Assembly: GCA_028023455.1 (NCBI GenBank)
Contig: JAQFVV010007218.1
Span: 62,001 to 126,000, forward strand
Source of the DNA: Epiperipatus broadwayi
Taxonomy: Eukaryota > Onychophora > Udeonychophora > Euonychophora > Peripatidae
DNA length: 64,000 bases
Direction of reading: 5' to 3'
Positions 10,865 to 24,188 of the stretch are shown here, piece after piece. The notes under the pieces were generated by a model. The model searched no databases and was not told the origin of the DNA. It worked only from the letters and a program-made list of their open reading frames with translations. A program made the translations under genes and the position numbers. Position 1 is the first letter of the stretch. Every line of letters begins with the position of its first letter.

Positions 10865-13148
10865 CTTTCGAATGACACAAGTTTGGAGAAAGCAAATGCA
10901 CTTAATAATAACTGTCTTTAATTTAAAATCAACATGTTTATTTCTTTATCATTTTTTCTATAATTACTTACAACATTTAACTCATTCCTAATTAATAGGT
11001 TAATTAACATCACAGTATTAATATAATTCACTTACACCTGAAGCATTCTATAATTTTTTAATTTGATATTTTAATTTTCTTCCCTTTAAAATATCAAATA
11101 TAGATGAAGAATAGACTAGTCCAATGTTCAGTACAATCTTGTAAATTAATGTTAGTGGAATTATCACCTGGCTTTTTCTTAAAATTATTTTTAAACAAAA
11201 TTGATGAAATTTAGATATAGTAACTAAATTATTCTTTTGTGGCATTATGTTAATAATGTACAAATAGAGCTCAAGGAAATTGGAAATATAAGACAATGAG
11301 ATATCTTAATTAATTCTGCACTGCATGGTAGGTTTAAGTAACAATAAAATTAATAACTTTACACTTTTAAGAAAAAATAAAATAATTACAAAAAAAATTA
11401 TCACTTATTATTAAATTTGCAGTGCCCTAAGTTCAGAAAAGCAGATAGAGATTGAGAAAACAGACAATAACCAACAGCAACCAACATGAAAAATGCTGTG
11501 TTTAAGTTTAAATACTGGCTGTGACACATAATCAATACAACAAACTAATTATGAAAATTATGTAATTAAATCTACTTATGTGAAATGGAATCACATGGTC
11601 TTTAGCAAGTTGAATGACGTCAATGTAATGGATTTTCACATTAATTAAGAAACTTAATAAAAATACATAAAGTAAAAAGATAATTAAATAACATTTAATT
11701 CTGTATTAAAATAATACATTGCCTTTAATCAATCCTGGTTTATCAGAGGTTTACTTTTAACATTTAACCCTTTATAGTTTAGATTTATTTAATCATTAAA
11801 AGTTTTATCAGAAGTTTATTTTTAAACTTTAATATTTTATAGTTTAGGTGTATTTAATATTTATTCTTTAAAAGTTTTAATGATTTTTTTAAACAATTAT
11901 TTTGGTTGTTAATAATAAGAAACTTACATTCATCCATGCACACACACATATATGCACACAGAGAGAATGACATTTACGAAATTACAGCTTAACTTATTAT
12001 CATATTTCAGCATTTATTTCTCATTTAACTAAATCATTAAGCATTATTTATTTTTAAAGATACATCTTACATTTAAAGTATGAGACTAAATAAAGATTTA
12101 ATCTACCTACTTCATAACTTAAATTATAGCTAATCAATTATATTATTAAATAATTATATTCTAACCTTTAACTCTTTGTCAATAATACTTATAATTTTAA
12201 TTATAAAACTAATGATATTCTTTCTGTTTTTATAAAACATAGTTGATTGAATGCTAACTTAAATAATATTTATTTTTTTACCTTTACAAGTGATTATTTC
12301 ATTTATATTTATTAAAACACAATATAACAAGTATATTTTTAGTTGAATGTAGATATCATAACTACTATAGATATTGTTATAGTCGCTGCACACTTTATTT
12401 ATTACTTACTATTTCCTTTTTTAAAAAAATACTAATAAAAAAATTGGCTACAACTTCTCATCTCACTTATTGATAAACAAATGGATTTAAATGAAATTAT
12501 TTTTAATAATAAGCACACATGTTGGGACACGTTTAAAATGATAAATCGTCAGCTGATATGCCCTCCTAGTTATCTTGAAGTGACTAATATCAATCTTTTT
12601 AATAAAATGAGAAAATGGTATGTAATGCCTAAATATATTGATTTTATCATTAAAATAAATCTATCTTCACTTCCTACCAACGATTTCCTTGTTTCAAATA
12701 AAGGATTTAAAAGGATTGATTCCTTATGTATTTTGTGTAAAACAGATAGTGAAACATTTGATCATATTCTTGTTTCTTGCTCGGGACTAAGAGAAGCAAA
12801 ATATATAATTCAAAATTATTTCAATAATCACAATCCAGAACTCTTTGATATCATTCATAATATTAAAATGGGTAATTTCTGCAATATCAGAAGATGCATA
12901 TTTATTAACCATGTAATATGGTTACTTAGATGCCATATAGTTATAACAAATTTTCCATTGGACTTACAACTATTTATTAAAAATACATTTAATTCTATTC
13001 GAAAAAAAAGATAAGCTACTTGCACCCAAAGAAATCTACCTATCCACATGGACTGGTTCTTAGTACAAGAAATTCAGGAAGTTATTAGTAAAAATGTAAA
13101 TTTATACTAGATTTTTTTTGTTGTCTAGAGAAATTCATTTGTAACACT
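10865..13148. other. Unpaired spacer at the centre of the inverted repeat
   Basis: This part of the left side has no partner on the right, either because the partner falls in the gap or because it is true loop sequence. It is AT-rich with a short (CA)n-like stretch near 11938-11960. The only notable coding piece is the frame at 12481-13014. Confidence 0.7.
12481..13014 (+). pseudogene. Non-LTR retrotransposon C-terminal fragment with zinc-binding motif
   Basis: A 177-codon open frame. Near residues 81-98 it contains CILCKTDSETFDHILVSC, a C-X2-C-X8-H-X4-C pattern. This is the zinc-binding motif known downstream of the reverse transcriptase in Jockey, R1 and CR1-like ORF2 proteins. The text before it (LPTNDFL) and after it fits that position. 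No reverse transcriptase motifs are seen upstream, so this is the 3' end of a truncated copy. It belongs to a clade different from the RTE pair, which lacks this motif. Confidence 0.55.
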
Positions 13149-13648
13149 NNNNNNNNNNNNNNNNNNNNNNNNNNNNNNNNNNNNNNNNNNNNNNNNNNNN
13201 NNNNNNNNNNNNNNNNNNNNNNNNNNNNNNNNNNNNNNNNNNNNNNNNNNNNNNNNNNNNNNNNNNNNNNNNNNNNNNNNNNNNNNNNNNNNNNNNNNNN
13301 NNNNNNNNNNNNNNNNNNNNNNNNNNNNNNNNNNNNNNNNNNNNNNNNNNNNNNNNNNNNNNNNNNNNNNNNNNNNNNNNNNNNNNNNNNNNNNNNNNNN
13401 NNNNNNNNNNNNNNNNNNNNNNNNNNNNNNNNNNNNNNNNNNNNNNNNNNNNNNNNNNNNNNNNNNNNNNNNNNNNNNNNNNNNNNNNNNNNNNNNNNNN
13501 NNNNNNNNNNNNNNNNNNNNNNNNNNNNNNNNNNNNNNNNNNNNNNNNNNNNNNNNNNNNNNNNNNNNNNNNNNNNNNNNNNNNNNNNNNNNNNNNNNNN
13601 NNNNNNNNNNNNNNNNNNNNNNNNNNNNNNNNNNNNNNNNNNNNNNNN
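13149..13648. other. Assembly gap of exactly 500 N
   Basis: A run of exactly 500 undetermined bases. The round number suggests a placeholder gap of unknown true size. It lies at the centre of the inverted repeat, where assemblers commonly fail or make false joins. Confidence 0.99.
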
Positions 13649-13829
13649 AAAGTATTTGGAAGGAAGTTGAACTTGCTAAGAAAAATATTTTAAAAAAAAA
13701 TAATGACTGAAATTTACTTTGTTCTTTTCATGTCTTATAAAATAGTTTAAATAATGGGGAGAAACCGATAAACTTAATTACTTAAAAGAAAAAATAGTTT
13801 TCTAAAATAACTTACAAAAGACATTTGAG

Positions 13830-14117
13830 ATGCACTGTTTTATTCACAAATTATTAAAATTAATAATATCTCTTACAAGAAAGTATTTGAAGGCAAAATA
13901 TAATAATATAATACCTGTAAATGACTCTTATTCTAAAATTAATTCCAAGATTGTTTTAAAATATGCCTCTTCTTTAAAAAAAAGGGAATATGTGTTATTT
14001 ATTCCTATAAACCAGAGACTCCAAAAAATTGCAATTAAGCCAAAAATTTTGTATTGCCTTAGACATCATCAAATAAATATTTTTCAGCTGTTCAAACTTA
14101 GTATTAAATTAGCATAA
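13830..14117 (+). CDS. Short hypothetical frame conserved in both arms (right)
   Basis: A 95-codon frame, mirror of 10411-10680. It shares 87 residues with it, then diverges at the C-terminus where a 38-bp segment is missing. Family unknown. Treat it as a possible chance frame. Confidence 0.2.
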   Translation: MHCFIHKLLKLIISLTRKYLKAKYNNIIPVNDSYSKINSKIVLKYASSLKKREYVLFIPINQRLQKIAIKPKILYCLRHHQINIFQLFKLSIKLA

Positions 14118-16974
14118 AAAATTGTTTTGTTCGTTTTTGCATATTTTGAAGCTATATTTGCTACTTTTAAAAATATCTAAAGTAGAGACTTTTCATCGCA
14201 TGGACAGCCCACATAGGAAGGATTGTGCACCTTTAACAGACTGCTCACTTTAGGAAAGTTCTTTAGATGAACTAAGGTGTTTTTTAAAAAAAAAATTATG
14301 TGCAATATTTTTTTTAATATTTATTATTGCTTTCTTAGTTTAATACTGTTATGACATTATCTTACTGTCAACTTAAATCTTATTTTTTATGTTATTGTAG
14401 TTATTGGATTTATAACAGAATATTCCTACACATTATAAGGTAAATTTACTCTCATATGATATGAGCTTGTTTTGAAATAAATTGTAAAAATGCTTCATTT
14501 AATAGAGATATTAATCTCTTCAAGGTAAATTTCAAAATGCTTCATTCATTTGAAATACTCATCTCTTCATTTATTTTTCTTATAAAAGTTTTGTTTAATT
14601 ATTTATTCACTCATTGGTAAATGAATCTGTGTGTTTATCAGAAATCCAATATTGTATTACAGTCATTATGATTTTCTGTTAAAATTAATATGATTGAATA
14701 TTCATTCATTTAATAACATTTTTTCCACTCTGCCTTTCTTATGAATTTTTATTATACATTGCATATATTTGTGTATTTCTTGTTTACTGAATTTTATTAT
14801 GCCATAATTCTTATATATTGTATAGTCATTTGACTTGCTTTATTGTTGTTTTCAAACATTGCTTATTGTTTGTTATTTTACTATGCATATGAATTTAGTC
14901 AGCATTTATCAGTGTTTAATTGTTATCTTACCATTGCTTAGCTTGAGATATATATTTGTCTTAGAAGATTAGTCCCCAGTTATTATATTATGTTCAATTG
15001 TGCTTTCTAGGCAGGAGACACTATCCCCATTGTCACATGTTTTATTCCATGACTTGATATTACTTTATATCTAGTGATAGTTTTCTTTATTATTAAGGTA
15101 TCTAGATCCCTAGAGAGGATGCTCATTTTGGTGCATTTTCTCATTTTCCTTATGAGCTTGGGCTAACACCACATATACTTTTTTGGTCCTAGATATAGGC
15201 TTGGGAGCCACCATTCCTCATACAATTTGCTCATGTTGTTTTGCTCTGTGGAGCCTATGTTTTGCCTATCACTCATGATATAGTTAAATATTTTTCCACT
15301 AAAGTAGGTGAAGTTGTTTGTGTATTAGATATGACATGGCCATGATAAGTTAGTGTTGAAGAGTCAGTTCTTCAAGTTACACTTCATTTGACTGCTTGGT
15401 TAAGTATAACAAAGTCTGTACTGTGCTGCTGTGTTGTCCCAGCCAGCCACAAGCAAACCAACAAATGTTATAATTTAAATATTTATGGTGTAGCACATAG
15501 CATAATAGAAAATGCACTCAATGTATTTAGCTGTTCCAACTGGAATGTTTCAGCAGTGGACTTGTAAGTTGTTTAATATTAGAGATTGTTATTATTATGT
15601 GGACAGTAACTAGTATAACTTGTGTTACGTGAATTCTGATGAATGAGCCAGACCCTCCTTTGTATTTAAATTTAAAAAAGAATAGAGTCTAACAATATTA
15701 ATTTATTCTCTTAGTTTGATGGTTATTAATATTATGCCAGCATTTATATTCAATCTCAGTCAGTATAATTTAACTTAACAGTAATTTCAAAGCTATAGAA
15801 TAAAATTGTATTAATTAATGCTAGATTAGGATGTATTTTAAATAAAAACTTTCAACTCAGCTGTGACTTGAGCTGTTGTTATTTTTTTATTTTCCTAAAA
15901 TCCAACTTTTGTTAAATAGATTAATTAGCTAAGAGTAATTTAGATAAACCCATTAATGTTAAACCGATACCGCCATTGAGGGCATGTGGTAAATAACTTA
16001 TCCAAATATTTGTTTGAAGCCTGAGTTTATAAGTGAAGTCAGGATATTTCCTGTAAAACCTATTAATATAACAGCACCTATGTTTGGCAATTAGCTTTGA
16101 TCTAATTGTATATAATATATTGCTGGTGTTATTTATAAGTTGTAAATAAATGTATTTGTTATTCAAAAATTCGGTTTCTGTTTTTTTATATGTGTATTTG
16201 TCTTGAGTTTGTCAATGTTCTCAAAGTTTACAAAAGTTATAAGATTTACATTCTGATTTCCAAAAAAAAGAAATCTGGTTAACAGATAAAGAATTCATGC
16301 AGATCCAAATCCAAATATTTTAAATAGACATCCTTCCATGAATGCTTCAATTCCAAAAATTGGGATTATGATAATGAAAGTTTGAAATGTACTTGATATT
16401 GTTTAAGAGTATTTAGGATAGGTCATTGTTTTTCAAGACTGCACAGTATTACTTTATTTATTCAAATTGAAAAGATAACAATCACATATAATTATTTAGA
16501 TTGTGTTGCTTGATGGGATAATTGGAAGACATAAAATGTACACTTTTGTTCCTGTTATTTTCAAGTGATATCCTGAGTAAAAGATTATTGCTTTTATGGT
16601 AAATTTTAATATGCTTTAATTATGAATTTTCTTTAGTAAATTAGATATCTATTATGATGGTTATACTTATTATTATATGAGTTTAGGAAACATTAGCTTA
16701 TAAAAACGTAAATGTACCAGGATATCAGTCATTTATTGGCAACACTCAAATGTACGATAACTTTTTAAAAATTCCAATGAACCCTGAGAACTCTCTGATA
16801 ATTATTTATTATTCCATCAGCTATCAATTCATTTATTTAAATGATGATTATGGATGTTATAATTGAAATCCTTTATGATTCGCTGTACTATAAGAAGAGT
16901 ACATTGTATTTATACTCTACAAGAGTAGAGTTGCTTCTTAGATCACGCTCCTATTTAGGTTGGTGACATAAGAA
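14118..16974. other. Unassigned AT-rich stretch (right arm)
   Basis: Mirror of 7501-10390, with no supportable gene. It includes the mirrored hairpin and TATA-like sequence near 16908-16930. Confidence 0.6.
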
Positions 16975-17235
16975 TTATATTAGTGAAAACACTTGGAGAT
17001 TAAGATTCATAAAAATTATATTAATGAAGATATTTGAAGATTAAGATTCACAAAAGTTATACTATTGAAGGTATTTGAAGATTAGTGTATTTAAAGTGAA
17101 AATTATTTATTCTCAGAGACTATGATTTGATGGAGGGGAATTTAGATTATAAAAAAATGTTTTATAATTCAGAGTGAAGAGACTATGATTCGATGGATGG
17201 GAGTTTAGATTATAAAAAATGTTTGTGAAGTTTCT
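16975..17235. repeat. Two short tandem repeat blocks (right arm)
   Basis: Mirror of the 41-bp and 66-bp tandem units of the left arm, with the same copy numbers. Confidence 0.7.
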
Positions 17236-17392
17236 CTGTTAATTTGTTTTATCTACCTATCGAGTAATATGCATTTTTAATATTACTTTAAAAATTTAAT
17301 TCTATCTTAATAGACGTCTCAGGAGTATCCATCATATTATATGTAATCACCACTGAGCAAAAGATCCCTCTTTCGACTATATCATAGTGTAT

Positions 17393-20300
17393 CATCATCA
17401 TCATCAACCATTATCAATCCACTGCAGGATAAAAGCCTCTCCAAGTTCAATCCATCTTTTCCTATCTTTATCTTCTCTTCTGCACATCAGCCCTGCACAC
17501 TTTCTTATTTCATCCATCTATCTTACATGTGGTCTCATTCTGTGTCTTTTGCAATTTCTTGGTATCCAGTCTAAAATTTCAATTGCCCATCTATTATCAT
17601 CTCTTCTAACAATATGTCCAGCCCAACTCCAGTCTTTTAACTTTTTCAATGAGGTCGTAACACATGTTTGTTCTCTTACCCATACATTGCGTTTTCGATT
17701 CCTTCTTGTTACTCCCAACATACATCTCTCCATACTTCTTTGAGTGGTCTGAAGTCATTGTATTGCTCTTCTATTAAGTATCCAAGTCTCAGATCCATAA
17801 GTAAGAACTGGCAAAACACATTTATTAAAAACATTTCAAACACATAGGCATATTTCTTTTAGTATCAAGTTATATCTACCAAAAGTACTCCAACCAAGTT
17901 TAATTATATGATTAATTTCATCCATTATATTTCCATCTATATTAATAATCTGACGCATGTATTTCTAACTGTTAACTTCTTATAACTCATCATAATCAAT
18001 ATTTATTTTCATATTTTGAGAAAATCTATTTACCATTACTTTAGTCTTTTTAACATTTATCTTTAGTCCTACTTTCCTACTTTTATCTGATAACTAATGC
18101 AACATTTCGTTTAGCTTTAAAGCATTATTTACAAAAACAACTACATCATTTGCAAAATCTAAATGTCTTAAATAATCTCCATTTACTTTCACTCCTTTAG
18201 TTCCCATTTTAATCCACAAAATACTTCTTGCAGCACTGCTGTAAAAAGTTTTCGAGCTATGGAGTCACCCTGTCTTACACTTATTTCATTGTTGATTTTC
18301 TTATCATTATGTAATCTAATTGTTGCTGTTGCATTTTTATAAATATTCTTTAAAATATGACAATATCCTGGATCTACACCTTGATTATACAATGCTTTAA
18401 TCACTGAAAAATATTTATAGAATCAAATGCCTTTTCATAGTCACGAAAAAGGCAACTCATATTCATTTGTCCTTTCTATAACTTCTCTCAATACCTGGAC
18501 ATGATCTACTGTACTAAAACCACTTTACGTCCAGTTTCTTTTCTTGGTTTGATGGAAATCAAGTGTTTTCTATAGACTAGTTGTAATTATCTTAGTGAAA
18601 ATTTTGTATAAAACTGATAAAAGACTGATAGGTCTGTAACTTCTAATATCTTTTTATAAGCTTTTTTAAATAATAATATTTATACTGCATTCTTCCAATC
18701 ATCTGGTACATCTTTATCATTTAGACATTTGGTATATAACTTTGCTAATTTTTTTTCTATTTCTTTACCTGATTCTTTTAATATATCAAATTATAATTCC
18801 ATCATTACCTGGAGCCTTCCCTTTCTTCATAAATTTAATTGCATGTCTCACTTCCTCATTCAAAAGTTTTTTATTACTATATAATTATTGATAGAAGTCT
18901 TCTATACATTAAATGATGTTATCTTTCTTTTTGTAATAATGCCATCTTTTTTCTTATCGCAGATATAAATTTTCTACCAATACCAAAATGTTGTTTTAAA
19001 CTCTTTAGACTTTTAGTCTCTTCTACAGCTTTCCTTGCTAGTTCACAATTATACTTTCTTATATCATTTTCAACTCTTTTCTGCACCATTTTACAAAATT
19101 CGAGATATTCACTCTGTTTAAGGCATCATTGTTGTATATCGTCATATTTCTTCTTTTCTTCATAAATTCTATAGTCTTAGTAGAAATTTTATTGGTCAAT
19201 TCCTGCTTTTTTTACCAGCTGTCTTTGTTGCAGTTTTTAAAAGTGCATCGCTTGATATTTTATTAATGTCATTCAAATCTGAATCATGTTCAAAATCTGC
19301 TAATACTTGAAACTGATTTGTAAGTTCTAATTTAAATTCATTAGAATGTTTCTGAAGATAAGGAATATCAACTGTAAAAATTGTTTTTCTTAATAATTTT
19401 TGTCTCTCTAGTTTTCTCTTAACATGTATCTTATATCTTACTAATCGATGATCACTTCCTGCGTTGAATTTATTAAGAACATTACAATCTTGAAATATGT
19501 ATTTTTTGTTAACCAAAATATAATCCAATTCTGCTGTACCTTCATTTGGAAGCATCCATGTCCATTTCCTGTTAACATTTTTTTCAAAAAAAGAATTCTC
19601 TGCAAACTCCACAAGTCTGTGTGTTCTCTGATTTCTATTGCCATAACGAAAATTACCTACAGCATTTATACCTTCTATTTATTTACCAATTCTAGCATTA
19701 AAGTCTCCCGTAACAATTTTAAAATGTTGCTTACTCTGATCAAAAGCATTTTGGTCCCTCAATATAAAAATCTTCCATAACTTCATCACTATGAGAACTT
19801 GTCGGGCATAAACCTGAATTATCTGTATTTGGTATCTGCTATTAAGTTGTAAAACTAATCTTGCCACTCTGTCTGTTACACCATCAATCTTCACAATGTT
19901 ATTTTTCCATTTTATATTTATATTGAATCCTACTCCACTTGTATTTACAATATTTGTGCGTTTATAGTAGAGTATATGTCCACTTTTTAAATCAATTGTT
20001 TCTGCACCTTTTGTTCTAACTTCACAAAGTCCAATAATGTCCCATTTAATATAAAAGAGATCTAACTCTTGCAATGTTCTATCACTTGAAAGTGATCTGC
20101 AGTTGTAAGCACCTAAATAAAAAGTTGTCATCATATGGCAGCCTGTCAACGCAATCAGGGGATACCTAGCACCCTCTGCCTTTGGCCACTAACGACTGTC
20201 TTGGTTGGTGACTTTATGGCCTCCTGGGAATAAGTGTCATGATTTATTTTTGTCTGTCATGATTGTATATATTGGAAAAAATATTCTTAAACTCGGAGGT

Positions 20301-20516
20301 AAAAAGCCAATAAACTCACCACCCTGGCTAATGCGCGTTGGTGAGCAGCCCATCCATGTTCTTATTCTTTATGAATAATCCCATATTAATAAGAGCTGCA
20401 ACGACAAGAACGTCTGGAGTGGACATTAAAAATTTGCCCTGCTCGCTTCCTTTAAGGCCACCAAGAGGAATCAATGTGTCACCTTTCAGTTAATAGCGAA
20501 CTCCTTTCTGCATTCC
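17393..20516 (-). mobile_element. RTE-clade retrotransposon copy B (right arm)
   Basis: Mirror of the element at 3939-7072. The same 10-bp duplication is present on both sides (CATAGTGTAT at 17383-17392 and 20517-20526). Small indels relative to the left copy change which fragments are open. Confidence 0.8.
17404..20149 (-). pseudogene. Endonuclease-reverse transcriptase pseudogene (RTE copy B, right arm)
   Basis: Starts at 20149 with the same endonuclease domain as the left copy. The first open piece is longer here (156 codons) and reaches GDFNARIGK in one frame, because a local indel differs from the left arm. The APTSS segment of the left copy reads differently here because of that shift. 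The DHRLVRY part lies in the next piece, 19196-19612. The RT region carries the same family of stops and shifts as on the left, and the C-terminal piece at 17518-17733 has an additional disruption. Not functional. Confidence 0.8.
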
Positions 20517-20544
20517 CATAGTGTATAGTCTAACATAAGTCTCT

Positions 20545-22484
20545 CATCATCATCATCATTATCAACCATTATCAATCCACTGCAGGATGAAGGTCTCTCC
20601 AAGTTTAATCCATCTTCTCCGATCTTTAGCTTCTCTTCTCCACATCACCCCTACAGATTTTCTTATTTCATCCATCCACCTTACATGCGGTCTCCTTCTG
20701 GGTCTTTTACAATCTCTTGGAATCCAGTTTAAAATTTCAATTGTCCATCTATTATCATCTCTTCTAGCAATATGTCCAGCCCAACTCCACTTCAATCTTT
20801 TAATTTTTTCAATGAGGTCAGTAACACCTGTTTGTTCTCTTACCCATACATTGCGTTTTCGATCTCTTCTTGTTACTCCCAACATACATCTCTCCATACT
20901 TCTTTGAGTGGTCTGAAGTCTCTGTATTGATCTTCTATTAAGTGTCCAAGTCTCAGATCCATAAGTAAGAACTGGTAAAACACATTTGTTAAAAACCTTT
21001 CTTTTCAAACACATAGGCATATTTCCTTTTAATATCAAGTTATTTCTACCAAAAGCACTCCAACCAAGTTTAATTCTATGATTAATTTCCTCTATTATGT
21101 TTCCATCTGTATTAATAATCTGACCAAGGTATTTGTAACTCTTAACTTCTTCTAATTCATCATAATCAATCTTAATTTTCATATTTGGAGCAAATCGATT
21201 AAACATTACTTTAGTCTTTTTAACATTTATCTTTAGTCTTACTTTCCTACTTTCATCTGATAACTCCTGCAACATTTCCTGCAGCTCGGAAGCATTATTT
21301 GCAAAAACAATACATCATCTGCGAAATCTAAATGACTTAAATAATCTCCATTTACTTTCACTCCTTTAGTTTCCCATTTTAATCCACAAAATATTTCTTG
21401 CAGCACTGCTGTAAAAAGTTTTGGAGATATGGAGTCACCTTGTCTTACACCTTTCTCAATGTTGACTTTCCCAATATCATTATGTAATCTAATTGTTGCT
21501 GTTGCATTTTTATAAATATTCTTTAAAACTTGACAATATCCTGGATCTATACATTGATGATCCAATGCTTTAATCACTGAAGAAATGTTTATAGAATCAA
21601 ATGACTTTTCATAATCTACAAATCCAAAACATAATGACAACTCATATTCATTTGTCCTTTCTATAACTTCTCTCAATACTTGAATATGATCTACTGTACT
21701 AAAACCACTTTTAAATCCAGCTTGTTCTCTTGGTTGGTGAAAATCCAAGGTTCTCTTTAGACGAGTTGTAATTATCTTGGTAAAAATTTTATATAAAACT
21801 GATAAAAGGCTGATAGGTCTGTAATTTCTAATATCTTCTTTATCACCTTTTTTAAATATTAATATTATTACTGCATTCTTCCAATCATCCGGTACATCTT
21901 TATCATTTAGACATTTGGTATATAACTTTGCTAATATTTTTTCTGTTTCTTCACTTGCTTCTTTTAATATATCAATTATAATTCCATCATTACCTGCAGC
22001 CTTTCCTTTTTTCATACATTTAATTGCATTTCTCACTTCTTCATTTAAAATTCTGGGCAATTCGGAAGATGTAATAGATATAGGAGGTACTTGTTCTTTA
22101 TTACTATATAATTCTTGATAAAAATCTTCTACCAATTTCATAATGTCATCCCTCTTTTTAGTAATAATTCCATCTTTTTTCCTTATTGCAGATATAAATT
22201 TCCTACCAAAGACTTTTATTTTCTTCTACAGCTTTTCTTGCTAGTTCACAGATATACTTTCTTATATCATTTTCAACTCTTTTTCTCACCATTTTACAAA
22301 ATTCGAGATATTCAATTCTTTTTAATGCATCATTCTTACATATCTTCATATTCCTTCTTTTCTTCATAAGTTCTCTAGTCTCAGTAGAAATTTTATTAGT
22401 CAATTGCTGCTTTTTTCTACCAGCTATATTTGTTGCAGTTTTTAAAAGTGTATCAGTTATTTTCATATTAATTTCATTCAAATC
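20545..22484 (-). mobile_element. RTE-clade retrotransposon copy A, 5'-truncated (right arm)
   Basis: Mirror of 1944-3910 with the same 9-bp duplication on both sides (TAAGTCTCT at 20536-20544 and 22485-22493). It is 27 bp shorter than the left copy, which is accounted for by two deletions inside the coding region. Confidence 0.85.
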
Positions 22485-22502
22485 TAAGTCTCTACCCCCC
22501 AT
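20562..22502 (-). pseudogene. RTE reverse transcriptase with two frameshifts (copy A, right arm)
   Basis: The same coding sequence as 1926-3893 but in three pieces: 22203-22502, 21239-22141 and 20562-21275. A 26-bp deletion near 22209 breaks the first junction. A single-base deletion just after the FADD codons, near 21310, breaks the second. Compared with the left arm it also has substitutions, such as a Pro-to-Ala change in the KAPGNDG segment. The frame is therefore intact in one arm and lost in the other. Confidence 0.85.
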
Positions 22503-24080
22503 TATTTCAAATCTTCTCTCCCAGACTACAATATGTGAAATATATCAGAAATCAACACACCATCACTGCATAAGAAATATAGCAGTATGTGTTATACCTG
22601 ATATGCATATAAAAAGATAGTTAATGTAGTTTTGACTAATTCCGTCATATAAAAGGCTTAAAATTCTGGACGGCGGTCGGTAGGCTACATCTTCAAGAAT
22701 ATCATGCCATTGAATTGTTCAGCTTAATCTGACATTTTTTACTGCTATGCAGTAAAAATCTACATCCCCCTACAATTTCTGCCTTTAATAAATTTTCAGT
22801 CACAGTTCGTCACAATTACTTACTACCCTGCCAGCAATAAGTTTGGCCCTAATTTTATTGATGAGTACAGACTAAATAGAGTTTGGAGACAATTGTTTTC
22901 TACAGAAGTAACAATTATATCTAATATTTGAATATAGAACTTATCTCTGGCAGCACATAATGCAACTCATCAATTATTACTGCTTTGTTAGGAAAGCCAA
23001 CCTTTTTTAAATCACAATTTCTGTAAATTTAAATGTCTGAGTATTCACCTATTCATGTCATTTTGCAGAGAATTCTTTTTTGTCTTGGTTAATAACAGCA
23101 TAACAGAAAAATACATTTAACTACTTGAGAAAAACATATGTAGAGCTGAAACAGGTTATATCTTCAAGGATTCGTGACAACTGGATTGATTTGATTGTTT
23201 AGCTGGACATTTCTTTGTTTACTATTATGTAGAAAAAATCGCAATTCACCAATTAGGAAAGGAACTTTTGCTTTTAATAGATAATTATTCTTATTTCACT
23301 ACAATTACTGACTAAATTTGCAACTGAATCATTACTGGCTTTTAATTTCATTTCAAAGTACTGACTGCATAGATTTGTGAGACATATTTTCTGCATGAAC
23401 GTCAACAATATTTAAAATATGAACCCAGGATATGTGTATACTCTTTCCCATCTGTTGTGGACAAATATAAAAAAAAAATCTTGTTTCTGCTATACCACTT
23501 TTTTTAAAAGAAGAATTACCAATTTATGTACTAAGCACATATTTTTATATTCAAAAATAAGGCTATTGCTTATTAAAAACTTTGTATCTTATGTGGTTAT
23601 TGCATTATGTTTTTATAAATTTTTTAAAATTAAACTATTTTTTAATACTACATTCTTCGATTTTTACAAAATCCTCGCAATTTTTTTAATGAAATACTTC
23701 ATTCTGAAATCTAAATATTGTTTTATTATTACAAATTATTCAACGTTTTCATAATATACAAATTAACAAAACTAAACAAATAAATAGTTCACTCAAAAGG
23801 GATTTCTGTTAACATTTGTACTCTAGGGCAAATGAAATAAATTATTAGGTCATTTTATCAAACTTCTATTTCATAGATGTTGCTAAATAAATGCATATTT
23901 ATTATGAAAAAGCAACATATTTAATAAGGTGCACTATACGATCATACAGTTAATAAGGTAAAAATATAAAACACTAATATGCAACCGTTAATTATATATA
24001 CTTTTGTACGCCTGCATGACGATTTTGTATTTATTAATAATCCATTTTCAGGGGAGTCATGATGTTTTAAAGAATGGCTG
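22503..24080. other. Unassigned AT-rich stretch (right arm)
   Basis: Mirror of 344-1934. A 111-codon frame at 23419-23754 is shorter on the left and has low-complexity composition, so I do not call a gene. Confidence 0.5.
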
Positions 24081-24188
24081 TTTTTTTTTCAGTGTCATAG
24101 CATCGGCCGGGACGCGAACCCGCAACCCGGGCAACTGCCTGCAAGTGCAAGTGTCGTCGCGCTGACCTATTGACCACCAAAACAAGAC
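24081..24188 (-). repeat. tRNA-derived SINE-like retroposon (right arm)
   Basis: Mirror copy of the element at 229-343. The B box is at 24110-24120 on the minus strand, and the A tail reads as a T run at 24081-24089. The tail is shorter than on the left. Confidence 0.45.

Noticed and set aside
11938-11960. Short (CA)n-like run considered as a CRISPR or satellite unit
   Set aside because: Only a simple sequence repeat; no spacer structure anywhere in the window.
15921-16166. 81-codon minus-strand frame in the right arm
   Set aside because: The mirror sequence near 8300-8550 is broken by a 4-bp difference, no family is recognisable, and it lies in AT-rich noise.
20587-20907. 106-codon plus-strand frame, mirrored at 3548-3868
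   Set aside because: Antisense shadow of the RTE C-terminal region in both arms.
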